Shown here piece by piece: positions 25,090 through 38,348 of a stretch of DNA of 64,000 bases; the first letter of the stretch is position 1; the number at the start of each line of letters is the position of its first letter. The stretch lies in contig CM033124.1 of the NCBI GenBank assembly GCA_019321725.1, positions 2,790,001 to 2,854,000 of the forward strand, given 5' to 3'. Below the pieces are notes generated by a model. That model was not told the DNA's origin. It worked only from the letters and a program-made list of their open reading frames with translations, and made no database searches. A program made the translations under genes and the position numbers. The DNA comes from Paulownia fortunei (taxonomy: Eukaryota; Streptophyta; Magnoliopsida; Lamiales; Paulowniaceae).

Positions 25090-26430
25090 ACACATTGAAT
25101 CATACACATTAATGATTTATTGTAGGATGGATTCTTTAAACTAGGGACATTGATTACATTCCCTCATCTCATTTTCATGGATATATTTTGAATTAATACA
25201 AAGTTTTAAATGAAATTTTTACTGCTTTTATAATTTTGTTTTTGTTGAGAATGTGTTTGTAAAATATTTGACTTGAGTTGAATAAAATATTTTTTTAATT
25301 TAATTTGAACTTGTATTTGAGTAGTTTGATTAATAAATAAAGCGAGTTTTAATTAAATTGGATATAATGTTAGTTTGAATAGTTTGTTACTTTTATACAT
25401 GTTTTATTATTTTATCCAATTAAATCGTACTTGAATCAGACTTCAAATTATATTAATCGATAAAAAAATTTTAAACTTTGTTTGTTATGTTTAACGAATT
25501 AATTCAAATGATCTTTTAAATATCATTTTCAAGTAAAATATTGAATAACTTATATTTATTTTTCAACTCTACACATCGTTATTTTAAAAATAAAATATCT
25601 TTGAAAAAAATATCATTTAAAAAAATTAAGTTTTATTTTGAAATATTTTTTTAAAATAGAATAATACATTTTGACCATATTGAGTAGTATTTTTCATGTG
25701 TCTGTCTGTGGTTGGAAATAAAGAATAAATGAGAACGTGCAAAAAAATGTATGAACTGGCAAAAATTTGAGATTATGTGTAGTTTGTGTGCTTAATGTTT
25801 TCAAAGTGTTAAATGAGGTTCGGACAAAACTAAAAAATCTAGAATTTTATTTGGTTATAGTTCGTGTTGTATTTGTTATTGTAATTTTGGAACCAACGGA
25901 TCTTCTTCTTTGTATGTACAAATATGATCATTATTTATGGGCAAAATAACAAAGTACCTAAAGTAGTAACCGGCCTGCCTATTCCCATAAATAATTGAGG
26001 AGCATGTCTATGGATATTATCTTTGTCCTTTCTTGTTTGTTGCCCATCTCATAAGGAGTTGACAAATTGGGGTTCAAGTTGATATGCTAGTAGGACTAGG
26101 GACCTAGATCTTCAATACTCCAATTAGCATGTATTTTCTTATACTAAGAATCATTTTTATTTCATAATTTTTTAACAATAATAGTATAGTTATATCAAAT
26201 TATCAATAATGTGATGCTTGAAGTTTGATTAATTAATTTTGGTTGTATAGGGAATAGTGCTATTGTCTTTTTTTTTTCCTTCAATTTTAGTTTATTCTTT
26301 GTCATTTTTCAACGATATCAAAATTGATTAACGTGATAATAAATGAACTGTACTTATAAGGTATTGTTATATTTGTTACTTTATCAAAATAAGACATAAT
26401 TTCATTAAAAAATATATGAATATCTCGTTT
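25090..26430. other. Intergenic, AT-rich, no gene seen
   Basis: Spacer between the myotubularin promoter and the LINE. Mostly A/T runs. The 60-codon frame at 25767-25949 has no family resemblance or splice context. No clear repeat borders seen. Confidence 0.5.
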
Positions 26431-26590
26431 GCCTCGAGTATGGATTTTGATGGGAAGGATGTTCTGCCATCGTGGAGCGAAGGATGGCTGTAAACAATTA
26501 TTTTTCGAGGAAATCTAGTGATATTCAATATAATTATTTCGGACAACACTCATCATTTTGAGACAAAAAGTTCATTCAATTTAATGTAGA

Positions 26591-27780
26591 TGAGACAACG
26601 GAGATGGCAGCACTATTCAAGCATACACTCATCAAAAAATTCTCTCAAGGATGTCCTATTATCCGCAATATTCATACTCGATTCGTTGTAATGGGCCTTA
26701 CTGGAGCTTTTCATGTCGGGGTTATAAATATTAAACACATTCTCATCAAATAATGAATGAAGATGATTTTCAAAGGCTTTGGATGAAGCAGATTCTTCAT
26801 CTTGATGATTTCCCTATGCGTGTTTTTAAATGGACTCCCGAGTTTGATACCAAAATTGAATCATCAATCGTGTCGATATGGTTGAGCTTTCCAGAGTTGC
26901 CAGTATATTTATTCCACCGAAATGGACTATATGGAATTTCAACTCTGATTGGTAAACCACTTAAGATTGACGAGCCAACAACGGATAGAATGAAGCCAAG
27001 TGTGGCAAGAGTATGCGTGGAAATTGATCTTCTATAGCCTCAGGAAGAGAAGGTCCTAATCGGATGGGAAGACTGCATGATCACTCAAAAAATTATCTAT
27101 GAAAAGTGTTTGAATTACTGCACCAAGTGTCGACATTTGGGTCATAGCTTGGCTAAATGTCGTGGAAATGATTATCGACCATCATTAGATGTTAGGAAAA
27201 AGATAGAGGCTAATAAAGGAAAACAGAATGTTGGTACCTTAAAGATGCAAGCTCAAGTGCAGAAAAGAATGGTGGAAAATGCCAAAGCAGTAAACAAGCA
27301 TGGAATACTATCGTTGACAGTGATTACGCTCAAAATAATTCAGGTTTGCAACAGAAAATTATGATCATTAAAATTGTCCCCATTGTTGAAGAACTAATTG
27401 AGAAAGATGTTCCTATGTTGAGGTCGGATGAGCTGATTTCAGAAAAATATAATGGAGAATTGAATTTGAATGGTCAAGTTTTGAACTCTGACGTTAGATG
27501 TGCTACATCCACTGCTGTTGAACCCATTCAATGCAAGTTAAATCAGGTTAATGATCTGGTAAATGAAGATGTAGAAGGTCCGTTAGTTGGGGTTGATGTT
27601 GTTGAACATGATACTTTTTTTATGCTAAAGATCATTCATCTCACAAGCGTAATGCATCGTTTGAGGAGGAAAGTGAACATGTTGTTTCAACGAGGGTAGA
27701 TAAGCAGGTTATTAAAGTTTCTCAAATCCAAACTCGACGATTGACGCGGTCATCTTCAGAATCATCTTCTTTACCCAATT
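26591..27780 (+). pseudogene. LINE ORF1: DUF4283 plus CCHC zinc knuckle
   Basis: A DUF4283-like segment (ETTEMAALFKHTLIKKFS, then RVFKWTPEFD and VSIWLSFPELP) is followed near 27119-27160 by a CX2CX4HX4C knuckle (CTKCRHLGHSLAKC). In-frame stops interrupt it, for example near 26751 and 27035. The acidic tail after the knuckle lacks further known motifs. Such proteins bind the LINE RNA in an RNP; this copy cannot make a full product. Confidence 0.8.
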
Positions 27781-27786
27781 AGTAAA

Positions 27787-28540
27787 TGAAGGTTATCATT
27801 TGGAACATTCATGGTATTGGGAATAATTTTTCTTAGAGAATTTTGAAGAGATTATGCAAAAAGAAAAAGCTTGATGTATTGGTAATTCTGGAACCTAAGA
27901 TTAAGTTAACTGATGCTAGACATACTGTACGTGAATTTGGTTTTTTAAATCTTATATCTAATGTTTCAAATCATATATGGTTATTTTGGAAAGATGATAT
28001 TAATGTCACAATCAAGTTTGATCATGATCAGTTTATTGATGCACTTTTTTCCTCTAAATTATTCCCGAAATTTTTTTATGGTATTTTGTATATGCGAAGT
28101 GCACCAAAAATTTGAGATTGGAGTTATGGGATGCTATTTGTAGTATCAATCATAGTTTGGACCTATGGTTGGTAGTCGGTAATTTTAATACTACGCTCCA
28201 AGCTTCTTAATGCAAAGAAAATGTCACAGTTTAGCTCAAATCCATGGAGGATTTTGCTAATTTTATTATGGATTGTAGCCTCATGGACGCAGGATATGTT
28301 GGTTCATAATTTACTTAGTGTAGTAACAGGGTTGGGAAATATTTAGATCGTGCTCTAATTACTCCTAATTGGTATATGCTCTTTCCATTGATATATGTTA
28401 AAACATTTGGCTAAAAGACATTTAGATCACTCAACTTTGCTTATTGGTTTCGACTCAACAGTGGAACAAATCCTATCCCTGTTCAGATTTATTAATACTT
28501 GAGTTTCACATCCTAACTTTTTGGAATCGGTTAAGAATAT
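27787..28540 (+). pseudogene. LINE ORF2 5' part: AP-endonuclease-like domain remnant
   Basis: Starts with MKVIIWNIHGIGN, the usual N-W-N-x-R/H-G opening of plant LINE endonucleases, followed by LDVLVILEPKI, which keeps the catalytic-type Glu of the EPK motif. Stops and frame changes follow, for example before the ILKRLCKKKK segment and near 28113. Later GNFN-like and SLDHCPL-like positions are only partly recognisable. Confidence 0.7.
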
Positions 28541-28547
28541 TTGGTAG

Positions 28548-30715
28548 TTGTCGTCTTCTGCCAAAGGCATATATGGATTGCAACAAAAATTGTTTAGTGT
28601 TAAAAGTCACTTAAAATGGTGGAATAAGGAAATATTTGGCAATATTTTTTATCAAGTGCATATCGCGGAAGAGATTCTTGATAAGGTTGAGTTTGGTTTT
28701 GATAAGAATCCATCCATTGATAAACTTATTAAGGTTAATCTGGCTCAAGCTCTAGCTAATGATGAATCCTTTTGGAGACAAGAGTCAACTTGTCGATGGC
28801 TAAAAAATGGAGAACGAAATAGCAAATATTTACATTCCCTTGTTAAAAAAACAACAACAGAGAGCTAGGATACATCAAATTGAAGATAATGGGGAAGTTA
28901 TATCTGAGCCGAGTCAAATACGGAATTCTATTATGGCATTTTTTGAGAACCTCTTTACTGGGGGAAGCAAAAATTGATGAATCTAATTTTAGATGCCTCC
29001 AAAGAGTGGTAACAAAAGAAGATGGGATTCTCTTATGCTCTCCGCCTAGCTTAGAAAAAATTAAGGAGGTGGTTTTCAGCATTGAAACGAATAGCGTTGC
29101 TAATCCGAATGGTTTCTCATCCTTATTTTTTCAAGCTTGTTGGGATTTTATTACTGCAGATATTGTAGAGGCATGTATAGAGTTTTTCTGTGGAGTTCCG
29201 ATACCAACAAGTTTCACTGCCACGACTATTGTGCTTATTCCAAAAACTGATACTCCAAATGAGTGGAGTGATTTTAGACCGATAAGCTTATATAATGTTA
29301 TCAATAAAATCTTCTCAAAGCTTGTTTAATTGGCACTAACATTCTATTGGCTCAAGAGCTAATGCAATGTCTTGATTGCAAGAATAAGGATGGAAATTTG
29401 ATTTTTAAGTTGGATATGACTAATGCTTACGACCGTGTGCAGTGGGCGTTCCTATATGAAGTTTTGCAAAGGCTTGGATTCCCTGACCAATGGTTATAAT
29501 TGATCAAACATTGTATTGAGAATGCATGGTTCTCTATATTAGTTAGTGGAAGGGCAACTAGTTTTTTTAAATCTACAAGAGGCCTTTGACAAGGAGATCA
29601 TTTTTCTCCATCTTTATTTAAGCAGAGGTTTTTTCTAGAAAGTTCAATGAGTTGTTCATCTATAATTCTAGGCTTCGTTATAGTTCTTCAGGAGGTTGTT
29701 TGGTATCACATCTTGCATATGCAGATGATGTGATAATCTTTTCTCGAGCAAATGAAGGAGGAATTCAGATGCTAATGATTTTTTTTTTGTAGTTATGAAA
29801 TGGCATCTAGGCAGCTTCTTATTAACTCCAAGAACTCTTTTATTGCAAGTAAGAGTGTTGGTTCTTTGAAAAATCAATGGATAAAAAATTGCATTGGCTT
29901 CAGATTTGAAAACCCCCCAATAACCTATCTTGGTGTGCCTTTGTATAACGGACGAAAGAAAGTGATATTTTTTAATAATATATTAGGTAAGATGAGAGAT
30001 CGAATCTCGAGGTGGGAAAAGAAGTTGCTCTCTCATGGAGGAATGTTAGAATTGATCAGAAAGTGTGCTTACCTTTATGTCCTTACATGTGCTTCATGTG
30101 ATGGCAACTCCTAAATCCATTTATGAACAAATGGAAATGTTATTAAATCATTTTTTTGGGGCTCCTCAGATAATCAATCCAGATTACATTGGGCTTCATG
30201 GAAAAAAATTATGTTTTCCTTATGATGAAGAAGGTCTTGCTGTACGGAATTTTGATGATCTGGCAAAATCATTTTCAGCTAAATTATGGTGGCAATTTAG
30301 ATCCTACAATTCTCTTTAGTCCAAGTTTATGCATTCCAAGTATTGCTCGAATGATCACCCTTTGGTGGCAAAATGTACTACTAATCATACTCATGTGTTG
30401 GAAGTGATTATGTAACGTGAGGGAATTCGTTGATAAACACATTTTTTGGAGGATTAACTCTGGTTCTTCTTTATTTTGGTATGATCACTGGTGTGGAGAA
30501 TCTCAATTATATCATTTTGCAGATGTTCATCTAGTTGATAAATCGCTCATTTATTCTTTCTGGCAGAATGGAGATTGGAATATACAAAAACTTACCATTT
30601 TGCTATTATGGCATGTTGTCAAACAAGTTTTAGAAGTGCCAACAGGTGGTGAAGGATTTGATGTTCCAATATGGAAATTGACCAGTAATGGTCGTTTTTC
30701 TCTAAAATCAGTTTG
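28548..30715 (+). pseudogene. LINE ORF2 reverse transcriptase remnant
   Basis: The pre-RT linker has the usual WWNKEIFGNIF and FWRQES...WLKNGERNSKYLH patterns. The palm then shows VLIPKTDTPNEWSDFRPISL, KLDMTNAYDRVQWAFL, the GLRQGD equivalent (stop in place of Arg at 29588-29590) and YADD at 29718-29729, so the catalytic Asp pair is kept. TYLGVPLYNGRKK and a zf-RVT-like region (WRINSGSSLFWYDHW) follow. Frameshifts lie near 28868-28880 and 29330 and elsewhere. About one third of the thumb may be lost or scrambled. Confidence 0.85.
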
Positions 30716-31279
30716 ACAGGAGACTAGGAAGAGGAAAACAATTCATCTAATTTTTGCACGGATTGGAATTGTATGTTAACGCCTATTATTTCTATATTCC
30801 TTTGCCGTTTGCTTAAAAATTGGCTTTCCATTGATGAAATAATGATCCAGAAAGGTTTTGAGATGGTTTCACTATGTCAATGATATAGGAATAGTGTGGA
30901 GTCAATAAAGCATTTGTTTATTAATGGTCTTATTGCTACCTTTGTTTTGGAATTTTTTTGGGAAGCGATTTCATCTTGTATTTCCCAACACAAGGTTTAT
31001 TATCAATATCATTCATTTCTCGAGCTCATCTACAAGATATAAGGAACGTGTATGTTGTTTTAATCCCCTATTGATCATGTGATATATTTGGATTGCACGA
31101 AATGATGCCAATCATCGAGATGTTCATATGAATCACCATCAGATTTTTGGAAATATACTACAGCATCTACAAAGAGCACAATGCATCAATGTTTTAGGAC
31201 AATATTTTTGGAAGGGGAATGCTAACGTGTTAACTGGAAAAAGAATGATTAATATTCGTCAAGTTAAATAGATTAAGCC

Positions 31280-31768
31280 TTCACCTGGGTGGTTCAAGTT
31301 AAATTGTGATGGAGCATGCTGTGAAAATCTCGGTCCATCAGGGGCTGGAGGAGTTGTGCATGACAACATGGGTGCACCTATTTTTGCATATTATAGTTTT
31401 ATTGGTCATGCCACAAATTTGTATGCAGAAGTTTATGCTTTGGTCATGGGAATGACTCATTGTCATCAACGTGGGATTAAACAAATATGGTTGGAAATTG
31501 ATGCCCAAACGCACTGCATCTACTTGAGGGAAAAAAGTTAGGGAACTGGAAAATTCAGCATCTACTGGTAAAGTTTAAGAAGCTTAGTTTATTGATGGAC
31601 TATCGAATTTCAGATATTTTTCGGGAAGGGAATCAACCTGCTGATTATTTAGCAAATTATGGATGTAATATGCAGTATTCAGGATCATGGACTCACGAAT
31701 TCCCTTCACCTTTGAAAGGTTACCTTAAGCTTGAAAGGCTTGGTTATCCTTATTTTCGTTTCCATTAG
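31280..31768 (+). pseudogene. LINE ORF2 RNase H domain remnant
   Basis: WFKLNCDGACCEN, GAGGVVHDNMG, AEVYALVMGMTHCHQRG and WLEIDAQT give the Asp, Glu and Asp of the RNase H active site in the right order. NQPADYLANYG near 31630-31660 matches the C-terminal N-x-x-A-D-x-L-A motif. A stop and frameshift at about 31541 break the frame. Confidence 0.8.
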
Positions 31769-31910
31769 TTATAGTTGATATTTTTCCCATTTCATCTTTA
31801 GATTCATTTGATTGTAATGGAGTAAGTATTCCTTGTCTCCTTCTTTCAAATTGTAAAATTTTACTTTTGATTCAATTTATAAACTGGTAAGAGTCTGTGC
31901 CAAAAAAAAA

Positions 31911-32433
31911 GTAGAAACTCAAATGCAAAGATAAAGAAAAAGCATAAATATATAATGTTAGTGGCATTGAACTATGTGAATTAATCTAGATATATAAACA
32001 AATATTATTAATTTATATACATGTTTTTAAAAGAACGTATGTTCCACGGTACAAGCAAATGAAAAACGAGTTTATGCAGAAGAAAATTATGGTGAGGATT
32101 TTCATATTTGCATTTCAAGTTTTCAGAAAAGTTTCCCTCAATCAACAAATATTTAAATTTAAAATTATTTAGAAGAAAAATATTAAAACTACACAATAAA
32201 TATACAAAGAAAACGAAGAATTCATATCAATTATGAATTGGAGGGCCAACCCAGGGTCCAGTTAGCCCAAAGCCTATCAAACCCATATAACTCCCGAATG
32301 ACAAGAAAATCCATAACATTACTCTTAATACCGAACCTATCCAAAAACCCCAACACTAAAAACACACACTGACTGTGCGTGACTGCACGAACCAGTAACC
32401 ACCGCCTTGTGTTCAGCTTTTCTACGGCGAGAA
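31911..32433. other. Upstream region of the CMS1-like gene
   Basis: AT-rich spacer after the LINE A-tail. On the minus strand, TGGGCT (complement of AGCCCA, 32264-32269) resembles a site-II element found upstream of many plant ribosome-biogenesis genes. This fits the gene's likely role but is weak on its own. No TATA box is clearly placed. Confidence 0.3.
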
Positions 32434-35400
32434 ATGGGAAGAAGCGATGATTCAATAAGCAGACGGAGGAACAAGAAGAACCAGAAAAAGCAAGAAAACA
32501 AAAGGGATTCGTCTTCAAAGGTTTCCACTCGCGTCGCTTCCATTATCGCCGCCAAGAAGCGCCGCCAGTCCGGCAAACGCCGCATGTGTCAGGTCTCTTT
32601 AGATTGCTTTTTGGAAAAGGAAAACAATAATGACCTTTTTTGTTCCCCTCTAATGAGCTTTTATTTTCGATTTCCTTGTTTGATGATAATTTCTTTCATT
32701 AAATGCTAATTGTTTTTCGTTATCAAGAATTCAATTTTTTTCTTGTTATTGAAGGTATATGTTTATATTTTTTTGTTGCCTATGACATTAGTTTTTTGTT
32801 CTAGGTTGGTTGGGGTACCTTTGATTTTGATTTTGATTTTTGTTTCTAGACATTAATTTTAAGCAAAATTATGTTTATTGCAAAAATATGTTTTATAATT
32901 AATCCATGATATTGCCTGGCTAATCATTAGTAACTAATTTATTTTGCACCATTACTGTATAGTTAACAGTGTGTCGTAGCTTAAGAATGTTTCTTTATGG
33001 TTGCTTTGCAGGGTATGTGCTTCAGCCTTCCAACTCCTGAGGACCCCTTCAATGATAAGCAGGGGAAAACCGAACCCACAAGCAAAAGGAAGAGAAATTC
33101 CAAAGCAAATAAGAAGCCTATGGACAAGAATACTCGTAAGTTAAAGAGAGAGTCTCTCGATGGCAATGATGCACATGAAGATCTCCAAGAAGACAAAGCT
33201 ACGGAATCTGAGAATGTGGAAAATGGAAAGCCACCATTGGTTTTGTCTATTAGTTTTATGGGGCCGGAGATTGCAATCAATCTAGGGAAACCAACATGCC
33301 AGATAGTCAAGTGGGATGGGTCCAACCAATCTTGGATAGAACTTGGTTCTGAAAACAACACAGAGTCCCCGTCAAAATTTTTAATTATGTGCTTGAATTC
33401 AATACAAAATGCTTTGCAGAATGGTGGAGCCTTAAATAGTGAAGGGGACAAACCTTTATTTGCCAATGCTTGGGGACTTGAGTTCTGGAATTGTTACTGC
33501 ACTGGAAAAGATGTACTGGAGACCAATGGAGCTGATTCCACGAAGGAGCAAATTGCTTGGATGGCATCAACTGCTGCTGATATCATTTCAATGAAGGAGA
33601 AAGAGGGCCTATCATTTAGTGGTCCTTTCCTTTTATATCTAGTGCCATCTCAAGACAAAGCTTCTAAGGTTTGTAGGTTACTTTCTCCAATATCAATTAG
33701 CTGTTCTGTTTGTCATTACTTTTGAGATTTCATTTACAGCTTTATTCAGGTCATTTTTATTACAATCTTTTCTTTGCATGAATTGTTTGCCCCGTGACTT
33801 AAATCTGGCGTTTTCCGTTAATATATAATTTATGGAATTCTGATCATGTATTTTTTTTTTCTGAACATTTTGAAATAAACAGTCACAATCTCTGGATATG
33901 TTGCATTCATCATTATTATATTTGGTTAGTTTAACTCATATAATCAAATTTGAGAAAAGACTTTTTCTGTTCTAAGGTAATAATACTACATTATATTTTA
34001 TCCTTGAAGAACCATGGAATATTCAAGTTTATCGATTCTGTGATATGACTTGCTGGGAAAAGCTCTTGTGAGTGGTTGTTAATTTTCTCATTGATTTATT
34101 TATGCTATGTTGCATCATTACTAGGTACGCCAAGTCTGCAAGCCTTTGAAAGTGCTTGGGATACATACAGTGAGCTTGCATTTGGGTGCCTCCATAGATC
34201 ATCAAATTAATGGGTTAGCTTCCCAACCAATATTTTCTTTTATGCAATATTTGTTATTATTGGCACCGTGAAACTTTTTACTGGCTAATTTTTCACTGCT
34301 TGTGCTTTCCATAGATGCATGGTAATTGTTCAGGGTCACTGATTGTTTAGGTGCATAGCACCAAATCTATGTTGTAACAGTGTCAAAATTTTCACTCAGG
34401 GGGAGACATAGTAGATTCATCATTTTGACCTGTTAAATTGCAAGTTGTTATTGGACTGTCTTTTTTTTTTTTCTGCCCCCCCCCTGCTTTTCCAAGTCGA
34501 TTTTATGTGGATGTAAAAGCAATGCTTTAGCGGTACTGTTGTTTTCTTGTGGCCTCTGTTTAATCCTTTCAAACTAGTATCCTGTTTGGAGTGTGCTGCG
34601 TTGCTTGACTTACTTGATCACATTACATGTGACAGTTTAAAGAGTTGTGAACCAGAGTTTCTTGTCTCCACCCCGGAGAGACTTTTGGAGCTTCTCTCCT
34701 TAAAGGCTGTTGACATATCTGGAGTTTCCTTGCTGGTAATTTTGAATTATCTTTCTCCTTTTTGAGATACTTGCCAATTCAATATCTTTTGAATGTTCTC
34801 TTTTCTTTTTCTCACATGCTCTTTTTGTGACGTATATTCTTTTAGTAGTAAAAATACAAGATAATGAAAATATTTTCATAAAGGACAGTTAGTAGCAAAA
34901 TATAGGAAGGGAATTGAGTAAATATTGAACATTGCATAACACTTCGCATGACAGTGATTTGCTTCACATACAAAGACATGGAGTGGTGGTATCGGCAATC
35001 TTCTTGTTCAAATGCCTCAAAAGAGCTTGTTATGTTTCACGAAGTCCTTTCAAAAGTTGTTGAGTGTAGGCTGAGTGGACAGCTTTCTTAGTTCAAATGG
35101 AACAGAATTAATTTTCTACCCCCCCTCCCACCCAACAACCACCACCACCTTTTACGCTTTGAAGGCTTACGGGGAGCAAGTCAACCTTGGCAGCACTTCA
35201 GGTGCATTTAGTTTTCTGACTTGAGCTTCTGGATGTACCCACTACATGACATGACAGATTTGGTCATTCAATCCCACAAACCTGACACAGTGCCTTCCAT
35301 TATTGTCTCCCGCGGAGATTCGAAATGCCATATATTCACATCATATGTAGACAAGTGTTTTGAGCTTTCATCTACAGCATGTAGGAAAGGTGCTTGATTT

Positions 35401-36063
35401 TTTTTTTCTTGCCATAATTGATAAATGTGCATGCCATAAATATTTAACTAAGTTCATTGTAAATGCTGTTCAACTGTAATTAAAAGTTTGAGCATTCTTG
35501 ACTGTGAGAAATTAATTAGTGACACTAAGTATATTTTACGGTTGTTTGGTATTCTACTGTCAGTTCAACCACTATTATGATGACTGTTTGAACCGTCTCG
35601 TCTAGTTTTTGTTCCCTCTTTGCAAGTTCTGTTTTTCAGCACCATCAAAATAAGGCGTACAATATGTTGTTCTGTGAACTAAGTCCTAGTTTCTCAGATG
35701 ACTTGTTACTGGGAAGCTTGTAGCTTTTGTCTAAGGACTTTTCCACCTTGTAGTTCAATATCTTTCCATTTCAAATTTCTTGGTATCTGTAAGGCAATAA
35801 ATTTCTAGTTCAGGTGTTTTTAATTAAGTATAATGGCTTTTTGCAAATGTTGACATCCTCTTGTTCTTATTCTTTTTTCATGATTATAGGTTGTTGATGG
35901 ACTAGAAGCCCCTTTTAAAGGCACTTACTTTGATGCAGTCAAATCCATAAGGCAATTCATCTCTGGAAATCTTCGAACAGTCGTTTTCTGTGACTGCATG
36001 AATAATTCATCCATTTCTGTTGTGCAAAAGCTGTTGGGGGGGACTGGTCTGCAAATAATTTAG
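32434..36063 (+). CDS. CMS1-like / degenerate DEAD-box-fold protein, possibly truncated
   Basis: Exons 32434-32592, 33012-33668, 34125-34213, 34636-34735 and 35890-36063 join in frame to 392 residues. The first 100 or so residues are lysine/arginine rich (NKKNQKKQ, KKRRQSGKRR, SKRKRNSKANKK), suggesting nucleolar targeting or RNA binding. The rest follows the order of a RecA-like helicase domain in altered form: GPFLLYLVPSQ (257-267) as motif Ia, VSTPERLLELL (312-322) as Ib, LLVVDGLE (334-341) in place of the DEAD box, and TVVFCDCMN (365-373) in place of SAT. No Walker A is visible, so ATPase activity is unlikely. This is the layout of CMS1-type 90S pre-ribosome proteins. The protein ends right after motif III at a G7 run, and a second RecA-like domain is absent. 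Exon structure is firm; family name is moderate. Confidence 0.8.
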
Positions 36064-37620
36064 TAGATCGACAATTGAAGTGCAATCATCTCCTCTGTAA
36101 ATGGATCGAGAATAAGAGCTATTATAGGTATGTTTGTGAGTGAAAAGTTCCTGGTAACTTTATTCATGTTCTAATGCATGGGGATTTTGCTTTAATATGC
36201 ATATATTTGTTATACTACAGTCCCCGAGGAATTTTTTTTTTTGACTGGTTCTTTACACTTTATATTGGTTTAATGCTCATTACTCTCTTCTAAATTTTGT
36301 TTAGCTAAACTATTTAGTAGTTTTTTGTACTCCCTTACATAAAATTTTCTACACTCTGGCAACATTAAGAGGCACATTCTTGAAATTAATCTTAGTGCTT
36401 TCACATTCTAATAGTGTACTAAAAGAAGAAAGGCAAAGGTAAGGCATTTTGTATTTTGTGATGTAAAATGAGAGCCTTGAAACATGGTCTTCTTATATGC
36501 CTTTAGTCCTTGGGATTCATGTATCTTATTTTTATATATGCCTAGAAGTGAATATATATACAATTCTGTTCCTAGAAAGTTTTAACATGGTATAAATCAA
36601 ATGACATAATTGACCAGCCAAAAGAAATGTGATAAAGTTGAAAATTCCTGAATAGTGTTCAGGCACAAATAATAACATATGAGACCTGAAACTTGGGATA
36701 AAGAATATGAAGAAGGGTGTCAGTGTGAAGCAAAAAATGTAAGAGGAAACACTTAATTTGTCAATATATCCCAAAAAAGGGTTTTCTCAAATTTCACATT
36801 TATTTTGCTTTATTGGTACTTAGTACCCTGGCTTTATCCAGACATTTGAAGGTGTGGCCTTAACAATGGATGCTTTGGAAGGCATTATGTTTCTTTTGAA
36901 GGCTCAAGTGACTGATGACTTTCGCCATTGCCATAAGGCATTGTAACACTACCTTGCAGTAACATAGCTGCAAGGCGACTTAGAATTGCTTTTAAACATG
37001 GGATATCAATGAGGTTATTAGACTTGTTAAAATGTATTGCCTTTGAGGAGTGCACCCAGGCCTTACTCAATATCAAATTCTAGAAAAAGAATTTATTTAC
37101 ATCTTTGTGAGAGGACTTCAAATTAAACTTGCATATAATATGTTGTTTATAACATGTAGTAAAAGAACATTTTGTCCTGTTATTGAACTGGCATTTGTAA
37201 ATCTATTTTGTTCACCTTTTCTGGGTACTGCATGCATCAATTCTCTCGTGTCTACTTTTATACTGTAATGGAGGCAGAGAGTTGTGCGCCTTTGGATATG
37301 TAATAACTCAATATCACTTGCACCACTAGCATCCGCTGAATCGACAAATGTCCTATGCAATAACCAACATTCTCTGTAATACTCACTTAATAGATTAAAA
37401 TTATAACTAATTTTCTTGATCTGTTTAAATCCAACTTTTTGTACATCAATTCAGAATTTGAATGGAATCATTCCAACTTTTTGTACATCAATCCAGTATT
37501 TGATGGAATCATTACAATTGCACTGAACTGTAATGATGCTCTGACAGTTGTATGAAATTTTTTTGGTTCCCATATGTTTGAAGTTGATGAGAACACATTT
37601 TCTGATTCAGCTGATATTTG
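36064..37620 (+). other. Downstream region of the CMS1-like gene, no clear exon
   Basis: If the stop at 36061-36063 is real, this starts as 3'UTR. A GT donor lies at 36128-36129 (tatagGTATG). If the frame were shifted at the G run, the sequence would stay open up to it. I could not recognise further helicase exons in 36.2-37.6 kb. The short frames here have no known motifs. Confidence 0.35.
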
Positions 37621-37627
37621 TATGCTT

Positions 37628-38348
37628 AGAGGTTCGTTTGGTTTTCTTTTCGGTGAGATTTGTCATATCCAGCATTTCAATTTGAGACTTTTTAGTGTAT
37701 ATTGGTTTTCGTGTGAAAATCGGGAATTTGTTTGGATATGAAATTTGAGATGGAAAATTTATAGGTTTGAGATTAGATTTTGTTTGGTTTTGAAAATTTT
37801 AGGTGAATTTTTGTTTGGAAAAAGGTAAAGAATGAGAATTTATGTTTGGCTTTGTATTTTCAATGCATTTTCACCAAATGTGTGTAAGATTATAAGATAG
37901 GATGTAGTGGCGGGATCCACAGATATTATTCTAAGTGAAAGAAATATTAGTTTAAAAGATGATTTGTGGTGGATTCCATGCCTATGATGTATGTGTTAGA
38001 TAAAAAAATAATTTGTTAGTTTGACTGCCTTTGTTGTGTGTGGGCAAGTTGCACGTGTGAAAGTGAATATGATAATGAGACAAATTCATCATTGTAGCAT
38101 GTTTGTGCAAAATTGGAAAAAAAGCAGAAAAAAGCGGGTGGGATGAAGATGATTGACGGGAAGTGACATCTTGTATAGACAACTGGAACAATAGGCTTGG
38201 AATTAGGATAGGGCTGGGCCTTCTTTCGGTGGAAAAACTGAAAACAGAAATGGTCCATTTTGGATGAAAATAGCCCAAAACAAACAAGAATTGAGCTTCT
38301 CAACTAGTGGATTGCTGGAAATAACCCACCGAAATGAAAACCAAACGA
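37628..38348. mobile_element. ~720-bp hAT-like non-autonomous element
   Basis: The inverted ends share CGTTTGGTTTTC followed by TTTCGGTG (left near 37635-37655, right near 38328-38347 on the other strand). It is flanked by GTATGCTT (37620-37627) and GTATGCTC (38349-38356), a 7/8 match of the length hAT elements duplicate. The left end carries about six extra bases (AGAGGT) outside the shared repeat, so the exact border is uncertain. No transposase is seen. Confidence 0.6.

Larger units (their letters stand above)
26430..31910 (+). mobile_element. Decayed L1-type LINE retrotransposon with RNase H
   Basis: In order: a DUF4283/zinc-knuckle gag-like ORF1, an AP-endonuclease-like start, reverse transcriptase, a zf-RVT-like segment, plant-type RNase H and an A-tail. 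The 3' end (ggtaagagtctgtgcc followed by nine A at 31902-31910) is typical of plant LINEs. The reading frame is broken by many stops and frameshifts. The 5' border is not defined, and no convincing target-site duplication of the sequence after the A-tail (gtagaaactc) was found upstream. It lies in the same orientation as the next gene, about 520 bases before its ATG. Confidence 0.9.
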
